A stretch of 64,000 nt of DNA, taken from contig JAMPIT010000890.1 of the NCBI GenBank assembly GCA_026261815.1, positions 9,764,001 to 9,828,000 of the forward strand, read 5' to 3'. Each line of letters starts with the position of its first letter. The stretch's first letter is position 1. The notes beneath the pieces are model-generated. The model was not told the origin of the DNA and searched no databases. It saw only the letters and a program-made list of their open reading frames with translations. This DNA comes from Monarcha castaneiventris obscurior. Taxonomy: Eukaryota > Chordata > Aves > Passeriformes > Monarchidae. Positions 1-12,500 of this stretch are shown piece after piece. The translations under genes were made by a program, and so were the position numbers.

Positions 1-3000
1 AAGAAGGCAAAGCTGGCTGCATAGACCCTTGGATAAATTAGAAGAGCCTTAGGGCACCTAGAGGCAGTTCAAGCAGAAGGAGCTACCCACACTTTGCCCC
101 TTGCACTGATGCCCTGTAAAGTTTAGAGCTTAGAATGCTGTACTCATTGGAAAGAGAAGTCTTAAAATGTCACTGCTCACAACATGAGACACACATTTAA
201 AACTGTTCCCTCATTGCACCGTGTCTGTCTCCTGCCTCCCTTCCTTAGGCTTCCCAGTGAAGCAGGGATTTCCTGGGAAGAGGTGTGCACCAGGAGTGCT
301 TCATTAGAGGCTCGGTTCTGCCCTGTGCTCATGGATTCAGGGAGTCAGAGCGGGTGCACAGCTGCCTGCAAGTGACACCTTGGGATGCCACACTCTGCCC
401 AAAGCTGTGAGTGTCACTATCTGCTGTACAGAGCATGTGCTTGCTGTAATGCAATATGAACCAAGGTTCTGAGCTTAAAAATAGAAATTCGTTTGCCCAC
501 AAATTGTAAGCATAGGCTCTACAACCTGTGAGCCACAGATGAAGGCTTCCTGAGGTCCTTCAGGAAAAATACAATGCCTTGTTCCAAAGATAACAGAAGA
601 CATAGCTCTGGTAGAAACAAGGAGAGCAAAAGGGAAATCAGGTTCCTGAGAATGTCAAAGCATCTTTCCAATCAGTTCTGAATTTATGTATTTTTACAGT
701 GTTGCAATTCACAGAGAATAGCTCAATTTCCTGATTCTCCTTCATGGTGTAAGGCATTTTTGTAAGGATTTCTGATCACAGTTTGCCCCATTGGTTTAAT
801 TTAAAGTTAAAAAGGTATGTGGTGTGGGAGCTGTACCTATCCAATCTACCATGATTCTTTAGGCTGTGAGATAAACACACTGAATTATTGCCCGTTGAAA
901 GGGATCACCATGCAGTGACAGAGGAAATGGCAAGGCAGCAGAATTCAAGAAAGGATTTAAAGCAGGTAGATTTAAGGGTGAAAGGTTGCACCCGGCCTCT
1001 GGTATTTTCAGACTACTGTTTTAAAATGTGCATAGCTTGTTCATAATTGGAAGTTTGAGATGTCAGCTTTGATTTTTGCTTGTTTTTATGATTGCCAACT
1101 ATACCAAGCATGTTTTTTAGATGGAAAAAAAAAAAGCATGTTCATTAGCGTCTCATGCACTGGCACTGGATGTCATTAAATAATTAGCATTTTCCAGTCC
1201 TCAGAGCTGCAGCATTGATTTCTCTGTCATTCTAGGTACAGTAAGAAAATCTCAGTGATTTATGGATTGTATCATATGTAATGAGTTTATAGCAAAGTAT
1301 TTTCTAGATTCGCTCCACTGATAACATGCACCTTAGATGATAGAACTGCATCAGTTCATTAACTGGCAGTACCTTCCAAACACATAAAGTCTTCTTTTAC
1401 AGGTTGTTACGGTCTTTTGTGACAGAGTGATAAGCTCAAATGAAATAAAAATTGAGGTATATTTTTGTCCCAGATCTGAATTAATGTTCTTCTTGTTTTT
1501 TAAAGAAATACCTTAATGAATTTTCTAGTTTTGTTCTCTGATATTACTTACTCAAAGATGATAATTTAGGCCCCTATTCTTCATGTGTTTCACTCTAAAG
1601 TGAGTTTAAACTAATTCCTAAAAACGTTGTTATTTTTACCATATTAGGAAATGAAATGGCAGTTTCTAAAAGAAACTGATGGATTTTAGTTCTACAAGCT
1701 ACAGATGTTAATTGGGATCCAGGCCATGTTAGGTTTTTTGGTAGGCTATTTTTTTTTATCTCAGCATCTAGGACTTCAAGGTAAAGTTGTTAACTGCCTT
1801 AATTAGAAAATTGACTTTACATTCTGTGACATTTGCTTCACATTTTTTCCACACTTAACTCAGTGGAAATTAATTTGGAAACAATAAAAAGTAAGGTGTC
1901 ACTTTCAGGTTGCATCTGCTTGTGACTGTTCTGTTTTTAAAGAAGGAAATATTAACTGCCTGTCTCTGTAGATGCCCCTCTTATTTTGACACGATTCTCG
2001 GATCTGCCCTTGCCTTCCTGGTGTCCCCACTCCACAGCTGCGTGGTCACCTCCCCACGCAGTTTCTCAGGAGGGGAACACTCTGTGTCCTGTGCAGGGAA
2101 CCCCACAGCAGCACTCACCAGCTGACAAACAGCACAAGAATTAATTGCTGTCTGCATCCATTTGTGTGCCAAATCTAGGTGCTTTCTGTCTCTGAAGAAA
2201 ATTGCATACAAAATCAATAAGCTCAGGGAAAATGGCTATAAAAATACAGTTCTTTAAGTGGAAGGAAAGTAAATTGCCTATACTGCTCAGGTAGTTTTGG
2301 ATTTGTTGCCTGCTTCCATATGAGAGATTTCCTTCCCAATAACTTAAGTCTCAGAAATTATTGTTAGTCAGTGTAGGCTTAAAAGTCTGATGCATTAATC
2401 TTTATATATGTTCCTTTCTATTGCCTCTTGCTTTATTTATGGAAATCATTTTGCTGGAGTAATACCATAAGCTATACAACTTGTTTTCATGAGGAACTGA
2501 AGTTGTAAAAAATAACTCAAAATAAAACTAGACATGAAATATCATTTGAAAAGCACCACATAACAATTACAAATATTTATTACTTGCAGTAAATATTGCT
2601 CCAGATTCTATGTAGGTGAGGCTTTTTAATACTGCTACAAGCCACTATTTATACCTCTTCTTTATCATCCAGGAGTTTAAAACCTCTCAAGTGCCTCCTC
2701 CTTACTTTGAGGATTCACAGGCCACCTAGTATCTTTTAACACATTGCCCATCTAAACAATAGATTTACAACTCTGAAAATAAACTCAGACTACATGCAAA
2801 AGCTTTGCCTACAACACAGATAGTGGCGCTGGTTTTGGATACAGAAGAAAAACTCAGTTTGTTGCAAAAGTAAAGTAACTAAATCTCGCCTGAATGGCAG
2901 TAAAATATAATATGAAAAGAAATTATTTACCTGCAGTATCTCATCAGTGGTTCTTGAAGTGGTTTGATTTTTTTAGACTCTCAGTGTGCTCCAAGCTCAT

Positions 3001-4245
3001 ATACAAGCAAGCCAGACACTCAGCTTGGAAGATACTACCAGAGGAGTAAGTACTGTAGATGTCATAGTGTTTGCAGCACCTGGTCCGTGAACTAAAGGAG
3101 AATAATGAAATAAGTAAGATAATTGAACGTGTGCAAATAAACTGAGCTTGATTTGCATCTGTAGCTCTGAAACTGGGTATGCAAATATCAGTCTTTATGT
3201 ACTAATGTTGCACCTGCAGGAATAATCAGAAACACTGTTCCTGGCATGAAATACTTTGCCTATGTATGAATATAAAATTTTAATAAAAAAAAAATACAAT
3301 TAAAAAAAACCCCCACCTCTAACACCTGTGAAGAACTTGATGCTCAGGTACTGAGGAGATGGGGTGGCAGTTAAGAAATTGTGATTTAGTTGGCATCTGA
3401 AAACCTCCATCTAAACTTTTCTCATTATCTGTCATCCTGGGAAATATCTCCAAGCCTATTATTCTGTTCCCACCCATGTTGCTGCAATCACAAAAGGTAA
3501 CTATTACTGTAACCCTGTGAGCACCATGTGTGTCTTCCAGTGGTGCTGCATGCACAGGATGTATGATGTCAAAAATGTATCAGGGTATTCTGCAGATATT
3601 TCAGGATTTAAATACTCTCATAGTAAGAGAATAATTTGATCCATTAAATTTACAGATGTTGAAGGATTTGTACACCTGCTGGATTTAAGCCCACTGACAT
3701 CATCCATCTTTCATGCTCACAGTAAGGACTATATGAGAACTCTCTGGTGTAAACAATACTCCCTCATCCCTGCCTATCCACACTAAAAGGGCAGATCCTA
3801 TTCCCAGAATATCTTCACTAGACTTAATACTATTTGTACCAGTGAAACTCTGCAAAACTGGTATTTTCTGATTTGTTTTGAAATTAATGCAAAAAAGCGC
3901 AGAATAAATACGGTACATAAGTTGCTGTAAAAGTGACTCAAATCTGATCCATTCCCAGCATTTTTGGATAGGATTATAAACAGCTTCATTTTGTATTTTT
4001 CACAAACAAGTTTAAGCTTTGTTGTGATTGATCAGAGCTGTGTTTCTCTGGCCCAAATCCCTATCTAAACATGCTTCTTTCTAGAGGTAGATAGCAATAT
4101 CAACATTCAAATTAATTAGTTTACAAAACACCATGTAAACAGCTTAGAATACTTCTAAACCTATTTTCAAATTGGTTTATCATTTCAATACTGGTAACAT
4201 AATTGTGCTTTTTACTCTTCAGTAATCTTGCTGAATATTTTCATT
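1..4245. other. Unique non-coding DNA, no gene recognised
   Basis: AT-rich single-copy-looking DNA. All open frames are under 80 codons, with no recognisable protein motif on either strand. Short A or T runs occur (for example near 1125 and 3290), but no transposon was recognised. The stretch near 1130-1330 has the mixed, TAAT-containing texture often seen in conserved enhancers, but nothing here proves it. Could be intron or intergenic. Confidence 0.7.
3131..3186. promoter_or_regulatory. Candidate cluster of octamer (POU-type) motifs
   Basis: An exact ATTTGCAT at 3151-3158 and its reverse complement ATGCAAAT at 3179-3186 lie 20 bp apart in opposite orientation. A one-mismatch octamer (GTGCAAAT) sits at 3131-3138. 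Octamers are binding sites for POU-domain factors. Single octamers are common by chance in AT-rich DNA (others at 5891, 7166, 8996, 14920, 20125 and 23319), so only the clustering is notable. A regulatory role is inference. Confidence 0.2.
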
Positions 4246-4485
4246 GACTCAGAGGATATCCTGAGTTGGAAAGGACTCAACAAGGATTACCAAAGTCCAG
4301 CTCCTGGCCTTGCACAGGACACCACAAGAATCACACCACGTGCCTGAGAGCATTGTCCATACACTTCTTGAACTCAGTCTTGGGACTACGATCACTTCCC
4401 TGGGGAGCCTGATCCAGTGCCTGGTGGTTAGTTTAGTCTTCAGGTAAAAGTTCAGCCTTTACATAAACCTATTAACCTCAGTTTA
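4246..4485 (-). mobile_element. CR1 LINE fragment (3' end), minus orientation
   Basis: Reading the plus strand gives the reverse complement of a CR1 3' region. It begins with the terminal 'agaatatcctgagttgg'-like block (diverged here), then a segment naming itself by 'caccacgtgcctgagagc' and 'ttccctggggagcctg', both hallmarks of avian CR1. Only the 3' untranslated part and perhaps the last bases of the ORF remain, so it is 5'-truncated, as most CR1 copies are. Many substitutions suggest an old insertion. The right edge is vague because the match fades after about 4450. Confidence 0.85.
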
Positions 4486-6269
4486 TGCCATGAAATGGTA
4501 GATAAATACCTGACATGTCCCCCAGAAAGATGTGGAAGGTCCATTTCTTGCAGGATTTTAAGAACAGGTAAAACAATGATGGCCAACACACTGCCTTTGC
4601 AGGAGTTGAACTGAACTTGGTATTGCTCCCTTCTTAGCTTGTAGACTGATAGTGGTCTGTGATTATTAGATGCTGTTTATAAAATAATCAGAATAATAAA
4701 AAAAGACACAACAAATGGAATATTCCTACATCCACAAGCAACGAATACTTTAAATGAAGGAAAATGCAAGTAAGAAATGCATGCTCCCAGGCCAGTTATC
4801 TTTCCAAATGAGCTTTAGAAAATCTCTAGATGAAAGTGTGGCAAGTCTGAGGTTAATACAGCAGTTCCTATACTTCCACATGAGAGCTATGAGCCTTAAG
4901 CACACCAGTCTAGCGGGTATGAAGAAACAGCTTTCAAAGATTAATCCTGAAATATACACAGGACCTGTAGGGTAGGAGTTTGCATTTTTTAAGCTGTAAA
5001 AGGGAAGAACACTAAGTATTTCCCAATGCATGCAGCTGCTCACAGATCTTCACCTTGCCAGAGGCACCTGACAAAATTCAACAGAGAGAGCACTTGGGCT
5101 GGACAAATGAGCATCTCCTAGTGCAACACACTTAAATGTAAAACTGCCAACAAGGAACACAGTCCTGCAGCTGGGTTAAATCCTCTCCTGTATCTTGTTC
5201 ACTACAAACCACAGCATAGCCTCTCTCCAGACCCATCATGTCTGCTCCCTTTCTCTGTGCCCAGTATTCAGCAGACCCTGTCTACAGTGTTGAAGAAAAC
5301 CTGCCTGTTTCCTGCAAGTGCTTTGTGCCCAGGCCCCAGAACACAATATGCAACAGCTTGCAAACTACCTGGCAGTCCCTCAGTGCATGCGTGTTTTCAT
5401 ATGGATTCTGAACAGGCAGCATTTTAACACGATCCCATAAAAATACAAGTAGAAGATTTGATGTTTGAAATTCTCTACTGAATATTGCTATGTTCATTTT
5501 TCAGCATTGCCTGCTACCAAACTTGTAACAATTTTGGTTTGGTTTGTACAGCTTCTTGCATGATAGGGCTCTGTTGCATCATGAGGATCAATGCCTGCGT
5601 GTTCTACTCATGTAAATGATAATTAATGACTTGAAGAGTTTGTGCTCATCTTTGCAGTGCATTTGGGCTGTACAAACATTTTTAGTAATGCTGGCAGCTG
5701 GCAAAATACTGGTAAATAATGAATAATACAACTTAGTTAATAACAGAAAACCAAACACATTGATTTTATTATAAATCAGCTATTGGTACTTGCAGAGAGC
5801 AATATCTTTCTCCATATTGCTAATTACTTCAAAACATCAAAAGCTTTGAGCACTCTAAATTTCATAGCTTAATTACACAAATGGAGAGAGATTTGCATTT
5901 CAGGTAGACAGACCCATTGGAATTAGACTGCTATTATCACTTTATTTTGACACCTAATTACAAATAAGTACTTTAGGTCAGATGCTTGATTGCATCCAAG
6001 ATCTGCTGACACAGCAGAAGGGCAGTAAAATAAGGAGGAAGTCAGCTTAAAGTCATCTTTAAGAGCTCCCACATCTCGACACAATTTAAAGTTTTAGATG
6101 TGCCTGCAATAGCCTTCAGAAAACAATTATTCTAAGCAAAGACTTTGGCATTTCAGCACTTAAGCCACTCCATCTTCTCACCATGCACTTCTCCACTCTG
6201 AATTAGGGCTTTTTACTTGGTTTGTGTGGCAACACAAAAATTCTGGTGGTGAGAGGGATACAGGGGCAA
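4486..6269. other. Unique non-coding DNA between CR1 fragment and LTR
   Basis: No gene or repeat recognised. Open frames at 4750-5043 and 5282-5497 (minus) and at 4754-4975 (plus) are short and lack coding features. Confidence 0.65.
5881..6030. promoter_or_regulatory. Possible conserved non-coding element
   Basis: Contains an octamer (5891-5898), two TAAT cores and balanced non-repetitive composition, the texture of vertebrate enhancers. This is pattern impression only. Alignment with other birds would be decisive. Confidence 0.15.
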
Positions 6270-6875
6270 GCACTGTGAGAACATGCCAGAAGCTTCTGAG
6301 AATCTGGTAGAGCCAATGCCAGCAGATTCCAAGATGGCCCCGCCACGGACCAAGGCCAAATCTATCAACAACGGTGGCAGTGCCTCTGGGATAATGTATT
6401 TAGGAAGAAAAAAAAAGAAGTTATTGCACAGAGGCAAGTTGCAGCCAAAGAGAGGAGTGAGAATATGTGATAGGAACAACTGTATGGACTTCAAGGTCAG
6501 TGCAGAAGGAGAGGGAAGAGGTGCTGGAACTGAGAATCCCCTGCAGCCTGGAGGACTCCACGCCAGAGCAGGTGGATTCCTGAAGGAGGCAGTGACCATG
6601 TAGGAAAGCCCACATTGGAACAGATAGGACCTGGAGGGACCCATGGAGAGAAGAGCCCATGCTGTAGCAGGTTTACTAGCAGGACTTGAGACCCCAAGGG
6701 GGACACACACTGGGGCAGCCTGTGCCTGAAAGATTGCACTTCTCATTATTCTATTCTGATTTGATTGACAATAAATTCATTTAATTTTCTCCAAGCTGAG
6801 TTTGCTTTGCCCATGCTGGTAACTGGTAAGTGATCTCTCTCTGTCCTTAGCTCAACCCAAGGTCACCCCACCACA
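6270..6875 (+). mobile_element. Degenerate avian endogenous-retrovirus LTR (solo)
   Basis: The order of landmarks matches a familiar avian ERV LTR family. There is an upstream GC-richer U3 with 'cttctgagaatctgg', a TATA-like 'atgtatttagg' around 6395-6405, and a G-rich R region with 'cctggaggactccacgcc' and 'acccatggagagaagagc'. A poly(A) signal AATAAA lies at 6770-6775, followed by a U5-like tail ('ttgctttgcccatgctggtaa'). The tail jumps from 'cttagctcaaccca' straight to the terminal 'accccaccaca', so part of U5 and part of the middle appear deleted. No matching second LTR, primer-binding site or internal gag/pol/env is visible, so it is a solo relic. The left edge is uncertain by tens of bases. 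The 177-codon minus-strand frame over it is a chance frame. Confidence 0.75.
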
Positions 6876-9289
6876 GGCTTGTCCCTGTCCCAGGCTTGTG
6901 CCACTGCCAAACCATCCTGCCCAGTGCAGGCATGTACAAGATATGCTAAAAAGGAAGCAGATTTGGGGCAGGAAATGTGTATTTTTCTGGGGCAGTTATA
7001 TCAGGTAAGCACAGTACAACAGTGTAAATGCATATATCCCACCTTATGGTTTTTGTTTTTAACATGGGGAGTTGGTATAATGTCCTATGCAGCCAAATTG
7101 CATTTAAAATCGAGCCCACCCATTGTGTTTAGAGGCGCTGCCTTTTAAGGATTAGCTACAATTTCATTTGCATGCTGAAAATTTACAGCCACATCCACAG
7201 CATGCAAAGTTGCTTCATCTCTCTCTTTAGAGGGCAATAACTGGAGCCAGTGGTTAAGCAATGGAAGTTCATTCAAAAGTAACATCTGTTTGTACTTCAG
7301 ATTTCAAATCACATTGTTGCTTTTGCTTTTCATCAACACTTCAGCTAAGACGAGCAGTGGCATTTTGCATAATATTCAAGAATTTGCTTATGCAAAACAC
7401 AGAATAATTACTTGTAAGATTTAAAAAAAAATCTCATAAGAGCTCGCATTTTCTACATTCTCATCTAGATATAAAATGTATAAATCTAATATTCTTCTAC
7501 TCCTTGTCTCTGTCTGAGCTTTTGTTAGATGACATGTGCTGCTTTGCACATGAAAAGCATTATTTCTGCAAAACTAGCCTTCTTCAGTTCTTTTGGTTTG
7601 TGCTGCTCTGTGGTACACTGGTTTCATTGACTTCTATATGATGCCATTGATCAAATGATCTGTGCTCATATGATAATTAGGTACTACAGACTGCTGACTA
7701 AAAGACAACTTTTGAGATTGTTACTGGGTAACTCACAAGTCCTTATGGCCCAAACAACATGGACTGATATAATGGCAGAGAGTTTAAAACAGTTGTGAAA
7801 ATTATTATCAGCTGGAGGTCAGGATAGCAAGTTCTCATATTCACCAAAATAGTGAGATTAGAGCAGTGGAGATGCTCAAAGTACAGTGCAGGTGAAGGTG
7901 CTTCAGAGGAAATTTATATCTGTAACCTGCCGTGGTGACCTGCATGATCCCCCATGCATCTTTGTTCATGTGCTTTGAAGTCCTTCTTAAGGGAAATGCT
8001 AATACAAGAAAGGACAAATCTATAAAGGGAGAAAATAAATTTTAAATTATAACAATTTTTTAAAAGTTCTTCGAGCTTCAACCAAGATTTCCAAAGGTGA
8101 CCGGTGAATTTATGTTTCAGATCAGCAACAAAGGAAAAGGCCCTGATCTTCAGAAAAGTGCTGAACCATGTAGAATATTTAATATACAAATTAACAGCCT
8201 TGGAAAGCTTGGCCACTCTTTGCACAAAGAAAAACTTAAAATATCAATTTCATTTGAGTTATGCACTCTTCTTTTCTAGTTGAGATTTTTTGTTTGTTTC
8301 ATGAAACATCGACAGGCTGAGGAAAAGGAGCTTTCTTTGCTCATGTGGGGACATTCCAGCTGCCTGAAGGACTATGGCATGGTGCAGACTGGGACTATGC
8401 GTTTTTTCTTATCCTTAGGTCACTGTCCTTGTAGAAACCTGCAATGCACTCTGGCTGAGTGGTGGAGGAGGGAGCATGTCATGCCCCCATCCAGAGCTGA
8501 GGCTGCCAAAACCAGGGAAACAAGAACCAGCAGACACCTTACACCCTGAGGAATCCCCGCCTCCCTGCACAGGACTCTCCTAGCATCAGGTCAAGGCTGT
8601 CCATCCCACATCTCCCTGACAGACAGCTGACATCTGTCCTGGGCTAGGTATGTCCCCAGTTCCCTGTGACACAGCCACGGCATGACCAGAGCTAGTGCCA
8701 GAGGCTGGTAGCTGCCCTCTCTAATGAGGTTGTGCCATCGTAAGGGCTGTCAGTGCTGCCTCAGTGTGACACAGATGATTGTCTTTTACCACTTGAGTGA
8801 GAAGAATTGAAAAAAAATTTAAGAAACTAGTAAAAAAGACATTTTAAAAAGTAAAAAGGGAAGAATTACACCCAATAATGGCAATGCTGAGCCTGCAGGT
8901 TAAGTGGCTGGAGCAGCAATTTAAAGAACAGCAGCTCAGCAATGGTTAAAAGGGAATTAAAAGCAATGGGTCCTACTCACTGCCCAATAGTAAAGATTTG
9001 CATGGTAATTGCTGTTGAGATTTGTGGACTTGAAGGCTTAATTCAGGGAGAAAAATGCGTTTTGAGTGGACGGAAGGTAATATTTCACATCTTTGGAGCG
9101 TGAGACACATCCAATGCCAAACTGCATCCACAAGTGGATGAGAGTGCTGAGGATGTTTGGGCATTGACTGCTGGACTCACATCTGTTTTTCTCAAAATTG
9201 AACAAAAATATTTGCATGACCAGGAATGACCTTGTGCTACAGACTTCTGTTTGTCACTAAAACAAAAGAGATAAACTAGTTTTCTTCTG
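6876..9289. other. Unique non-coding DNA after the LTR
   Basis: Mostly AT-rich single-copy DNA, with a somewhat GC-richer patch at about 8440-8760. No gene, RNA or transposon recognised. An octamer lies at 7166-7173 within a stretch (7150-7260) that may be conserved. Confidence 0.6.
6894..7004 (+). other. Exon-like open segment with good splice signals (unproven)
   Basis: A 111-bp segment starts right after a 'tgtcccag' acceptor-like site and ends at TCAG|GTAAGC, a strong donor match at 7005-7010. One frame is open throughout (37 codons, phase 0 at both ends), starting ACATAKPS and ending LGQLYQ. I recognise no domain. It begins 19 bp past the end of the LTR, so it could be an LTR-driven exon, but splice-like pairs of this quality also arise by chance in 64 kb. 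Confidence 0.12.
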
Positions 9290-9535
9290 CTTGGTTCACT
9301 GTAGACTATTACACCCTCCTGAATTGACAGGACACGAGGCAATGGGCACAAACTGAAGCACAGGATGTTTGAATCCTTCCAAGGATGGAGCATCTACCTC
9401 ATTTCAGAGGTTTCCTCTGAGCAGCAGGAATCTCTTGCTTTCAGGATGACCTGACACAGGCTGCCCAGGGAGGCTGTGGAAACTCCACTTTTGGAGGTAT
9501 TCTAGGTCTGCATAGAAATGGCCCTGCAAAAGGTG
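9290..9535 (+). mobile_element. CR1 LINE fragment, plus orientation
   Basis: Sense-strand CR1 3' region. 'gacacgaggcaatgggcaca' and 'aactgaagcacaggatgtt' correspond to the end of the CR1 reverse-transcriptase ORF region. They are followed by 'caggctgcccagggaggct' and 'gtggaaactccacttttgga' from the 3' part. The copy is truncated at both ends, lacks the terminal 8-mer repeats and is well diverged. About 60-70 bases around 9380-9440 match poorly. Confidence 0.8.
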
Positions 9536-12500
9536 TATATTTTGCTCTGCTCTTCAGACCCATGCTTAAGAGTGATGTACAGAGTGCAGATATTCTCTTA
9601 CCTATTTTTTTTCTTATATTGGGGTGTGGCTTTGAGCTAGTAGGGATTTTTTAGTTTTTATAAGATTGCATCATGAAGAAGTGGCTAATGAGAACTCAAG
9701 AAGTGTGGAAAACATCTCTTTCCTCAGAGAATTATGCAAGATTTGTGAAATTGTCCTTTCATTTTGAAAATCTTGGGTCAAACCTTGCTCTGCTCAGAAG
9801 AATTTGGGGCAAGAACTGGCTAGATAAACTGCTGTGCCTCTTCTTCTCATTCTACTTGAAAAAGAAGTATATTTGGTAAAAAAAACCTAAAAATCAAAAT
9901 TACATTCATACTCACTGCAGTTAAAAACAAAACCCAAAGCAGTCTTTATGTTGTTGAGTGATTTTAGGGAAGCAAACAAAATTTCAAATAATTTTCTTAT
10001 CATGTCCCCTTCTGTTCTGACTGTCCCACATTGCCTTTTCAGAGGAAGAGCTCAGCCCAGAAACTGGTGCTTAATTAGGTTTAATTTTTGCTTTGCTCTT
10101 TCAGTTCACCTTTAAAAGCTGAGAGCCATGGCTTTTCATCAGGTGTGCCAGAAGGTGCTGGAAGCAGCGCTCTGTGCAGTCTGTTGCAGATCCTTCCCCA
10201 CAGTCAGCGATTGCACAGCTCTGTCTCCACTCCCACATCCCTGGGGATTCCTCAAGGACGGGCGGTCTATTTGTCTCTTTACAGTGTCTGTATCCATCCT
10301 AATTAGTTTGAACCAGGCTATAAGGATTAACGAGATCCCTTCAGTAAGAGGCTTTGCAGAAAGGGTGACCTCCCACCCTCCCAAGTTGTATGTGTGTGAG
10401 CTCCATTGCTCATTTGGAGCACGGGTATTTGGAGCACTGTACGTGGTAGGCCTGCATTCAGAAATAGCACAGGAGACTACTATAGTATTTTCCCTTTAAT
10501 CTCTAGAAACCAGACACTGAATTTTTCCCTTACAAAATTTTATGCGGGTATAAATGCCACCAAAGTTGACAAAAAAAGTCTGATATTTACAGGCCTGACA
10601 GGAGATAACAGGTCCCTGAATGTACCCTCTCTGGACTTCAAGGTTTTGATGTGCTGCTTCTAATTCTCAAATTATCTGGCCTCCTCATTTCCCTATCTAG
10701 GTTACCATATTTCACATAGTGCTATTAATCATATGAACACTATTGACTTTTTCTGTTGTAATCATTGATTTTGGCCTATCTTCTGGAACTTTTGACTGCT
10801 AGTATAAAATGGTTATATTGCTATGACAGAAACTAGATTTGTTTTAATAGGATAACAAAACATGAATGCAGAGAACTTGGAAGCTGTAGGTCTGCAAAGA
10901 TTTCCAGTGACAACGCTTTGGGAAAATTTATAAAGCCACAAGTGAAGCAGTGTTGTTGGAACCTGATAAGGATTAAATGTGAAAACAAAAAAAAGCACAA
11001 AGTGGGTTTGTTAAACAGAACATAGGCACAGTTCACAAAAAAAAAAAAGGTGAGGTTAGAGAGGACATCAAAACCAGGGCCCTGAAGTGAGTTCAGACTT
11101 TTGTATCCCTCCGTGATTTCTCCTTAGTGCCAAGATCAATGGGATTTTACCTCGGCTGTTTTAGAAGTTTCCCATAACAAAACTGCTGAGTTCTCACTAT
11201 GCAGCTGATATCCTGGCTATTCTGCAGAATAAATCTCCTCAGGACAGATTTTGCTTTCCCTTACCAGTCAGGATAATTCCAGTCTTCAGCAAAATGAACG
11301 TGGATTGACACCAGTGCTAATCAGAGCACAAGTATCCTGCCTGAAGTGAGCGGCCTTCAGGAAAAGTTCTTATGTTTGTAACAATTTCTATTTTGAATTG
11401 CCGTTCTGTTTTACCAATTATTAAAAGAAACAAAAATTATTAGTCCTTTTATTGTTTCTGAAGCTTCTACTTCTAATTCTGCCACCATTTTTAAACAAGT
11501 CCTCCTTATGCTCTTTAGTAAAGGTACTTATGTTACAGGCGTATTCTTCCTGCCTACTTTTGATTAAATAATGCTCAAGTCAAAGCCTACTGAAGACAGA
11601 AAATCTCTCTCTGACAATGTGTATAAAAGTTTAATTACCACAAAATACTGCACGTACTGTGCAAGTTTCCACTGTATTTCCCAGTGCTCTTCGTTCACCC
11701 CCACCACAGTGGGCTGTAACCACATTTGTCTCTAATACCCGACATAATTGCATGTTAGTTTATCTGCATTTTAGCTGTCCTCTCCTGAATCTCATCTAAT
11801 CTTTTAATTTCAGTTCTGTGATGAGAAGCCCTAAACTGCACACATTTGTGATCGCATTCTTACCAAGGCTGCCAGAAAGTTGTTACTCGGAAAGAAGCAA
11901 GAGTTATTTATTTTAGTCATTCATTCTTATCCTTAGCAGGTCAGGCTAAGCTGCACTAGGGACATTCACTTCTGTAGAAGGCTTAGCTAAATGTGGAAAC
12001 TCATATACCATATTACATCTGTATCACAGATATTAGTCCCCAGCACACCAAGGATGGCGCAGCTAGAGAATGTTATTTCTTTATAGGACAACTCATTCTT
12101 TTTTTATATATATCTTTGTGTTATTTTTCCAATATTACTGTAGAGTCTTTTAACCATTTCAATCACTATACCTCCCACTAAATACACCCCACTGCCATCA
12201 TTCACTAGCGTTTCTTCTAAACTGACAAACCTGAAGGAATGAGTGACACAGATTACTCAGTTTTTAAATATTAATTCTCTTAAACCAACCTAAACCAGTC
12301 AGTCACCCCATGTCACTTCTAAAAGGTTACACCAATCTGATGCTATACTCCATGCTTGAAACCTCTCTCCTGGTTGCTGTCACATCATCGTGCCAGCTTA
12401 AAAGTGATCAAGATACATTTGTCCTATTTAACAGGGACATCGTTGAGAAACACACTTTTTTCCTTATTCAAAAATACCATCCATTTCAGAAAAATCCAGA

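Noticed and set aside
6213..6746. 177-codon minus-strand frame, longest in the window
   Set aside because: It runs antisense across a degenerate LTR, has no recognisable domain, and its openness follows from the LTR's composition.
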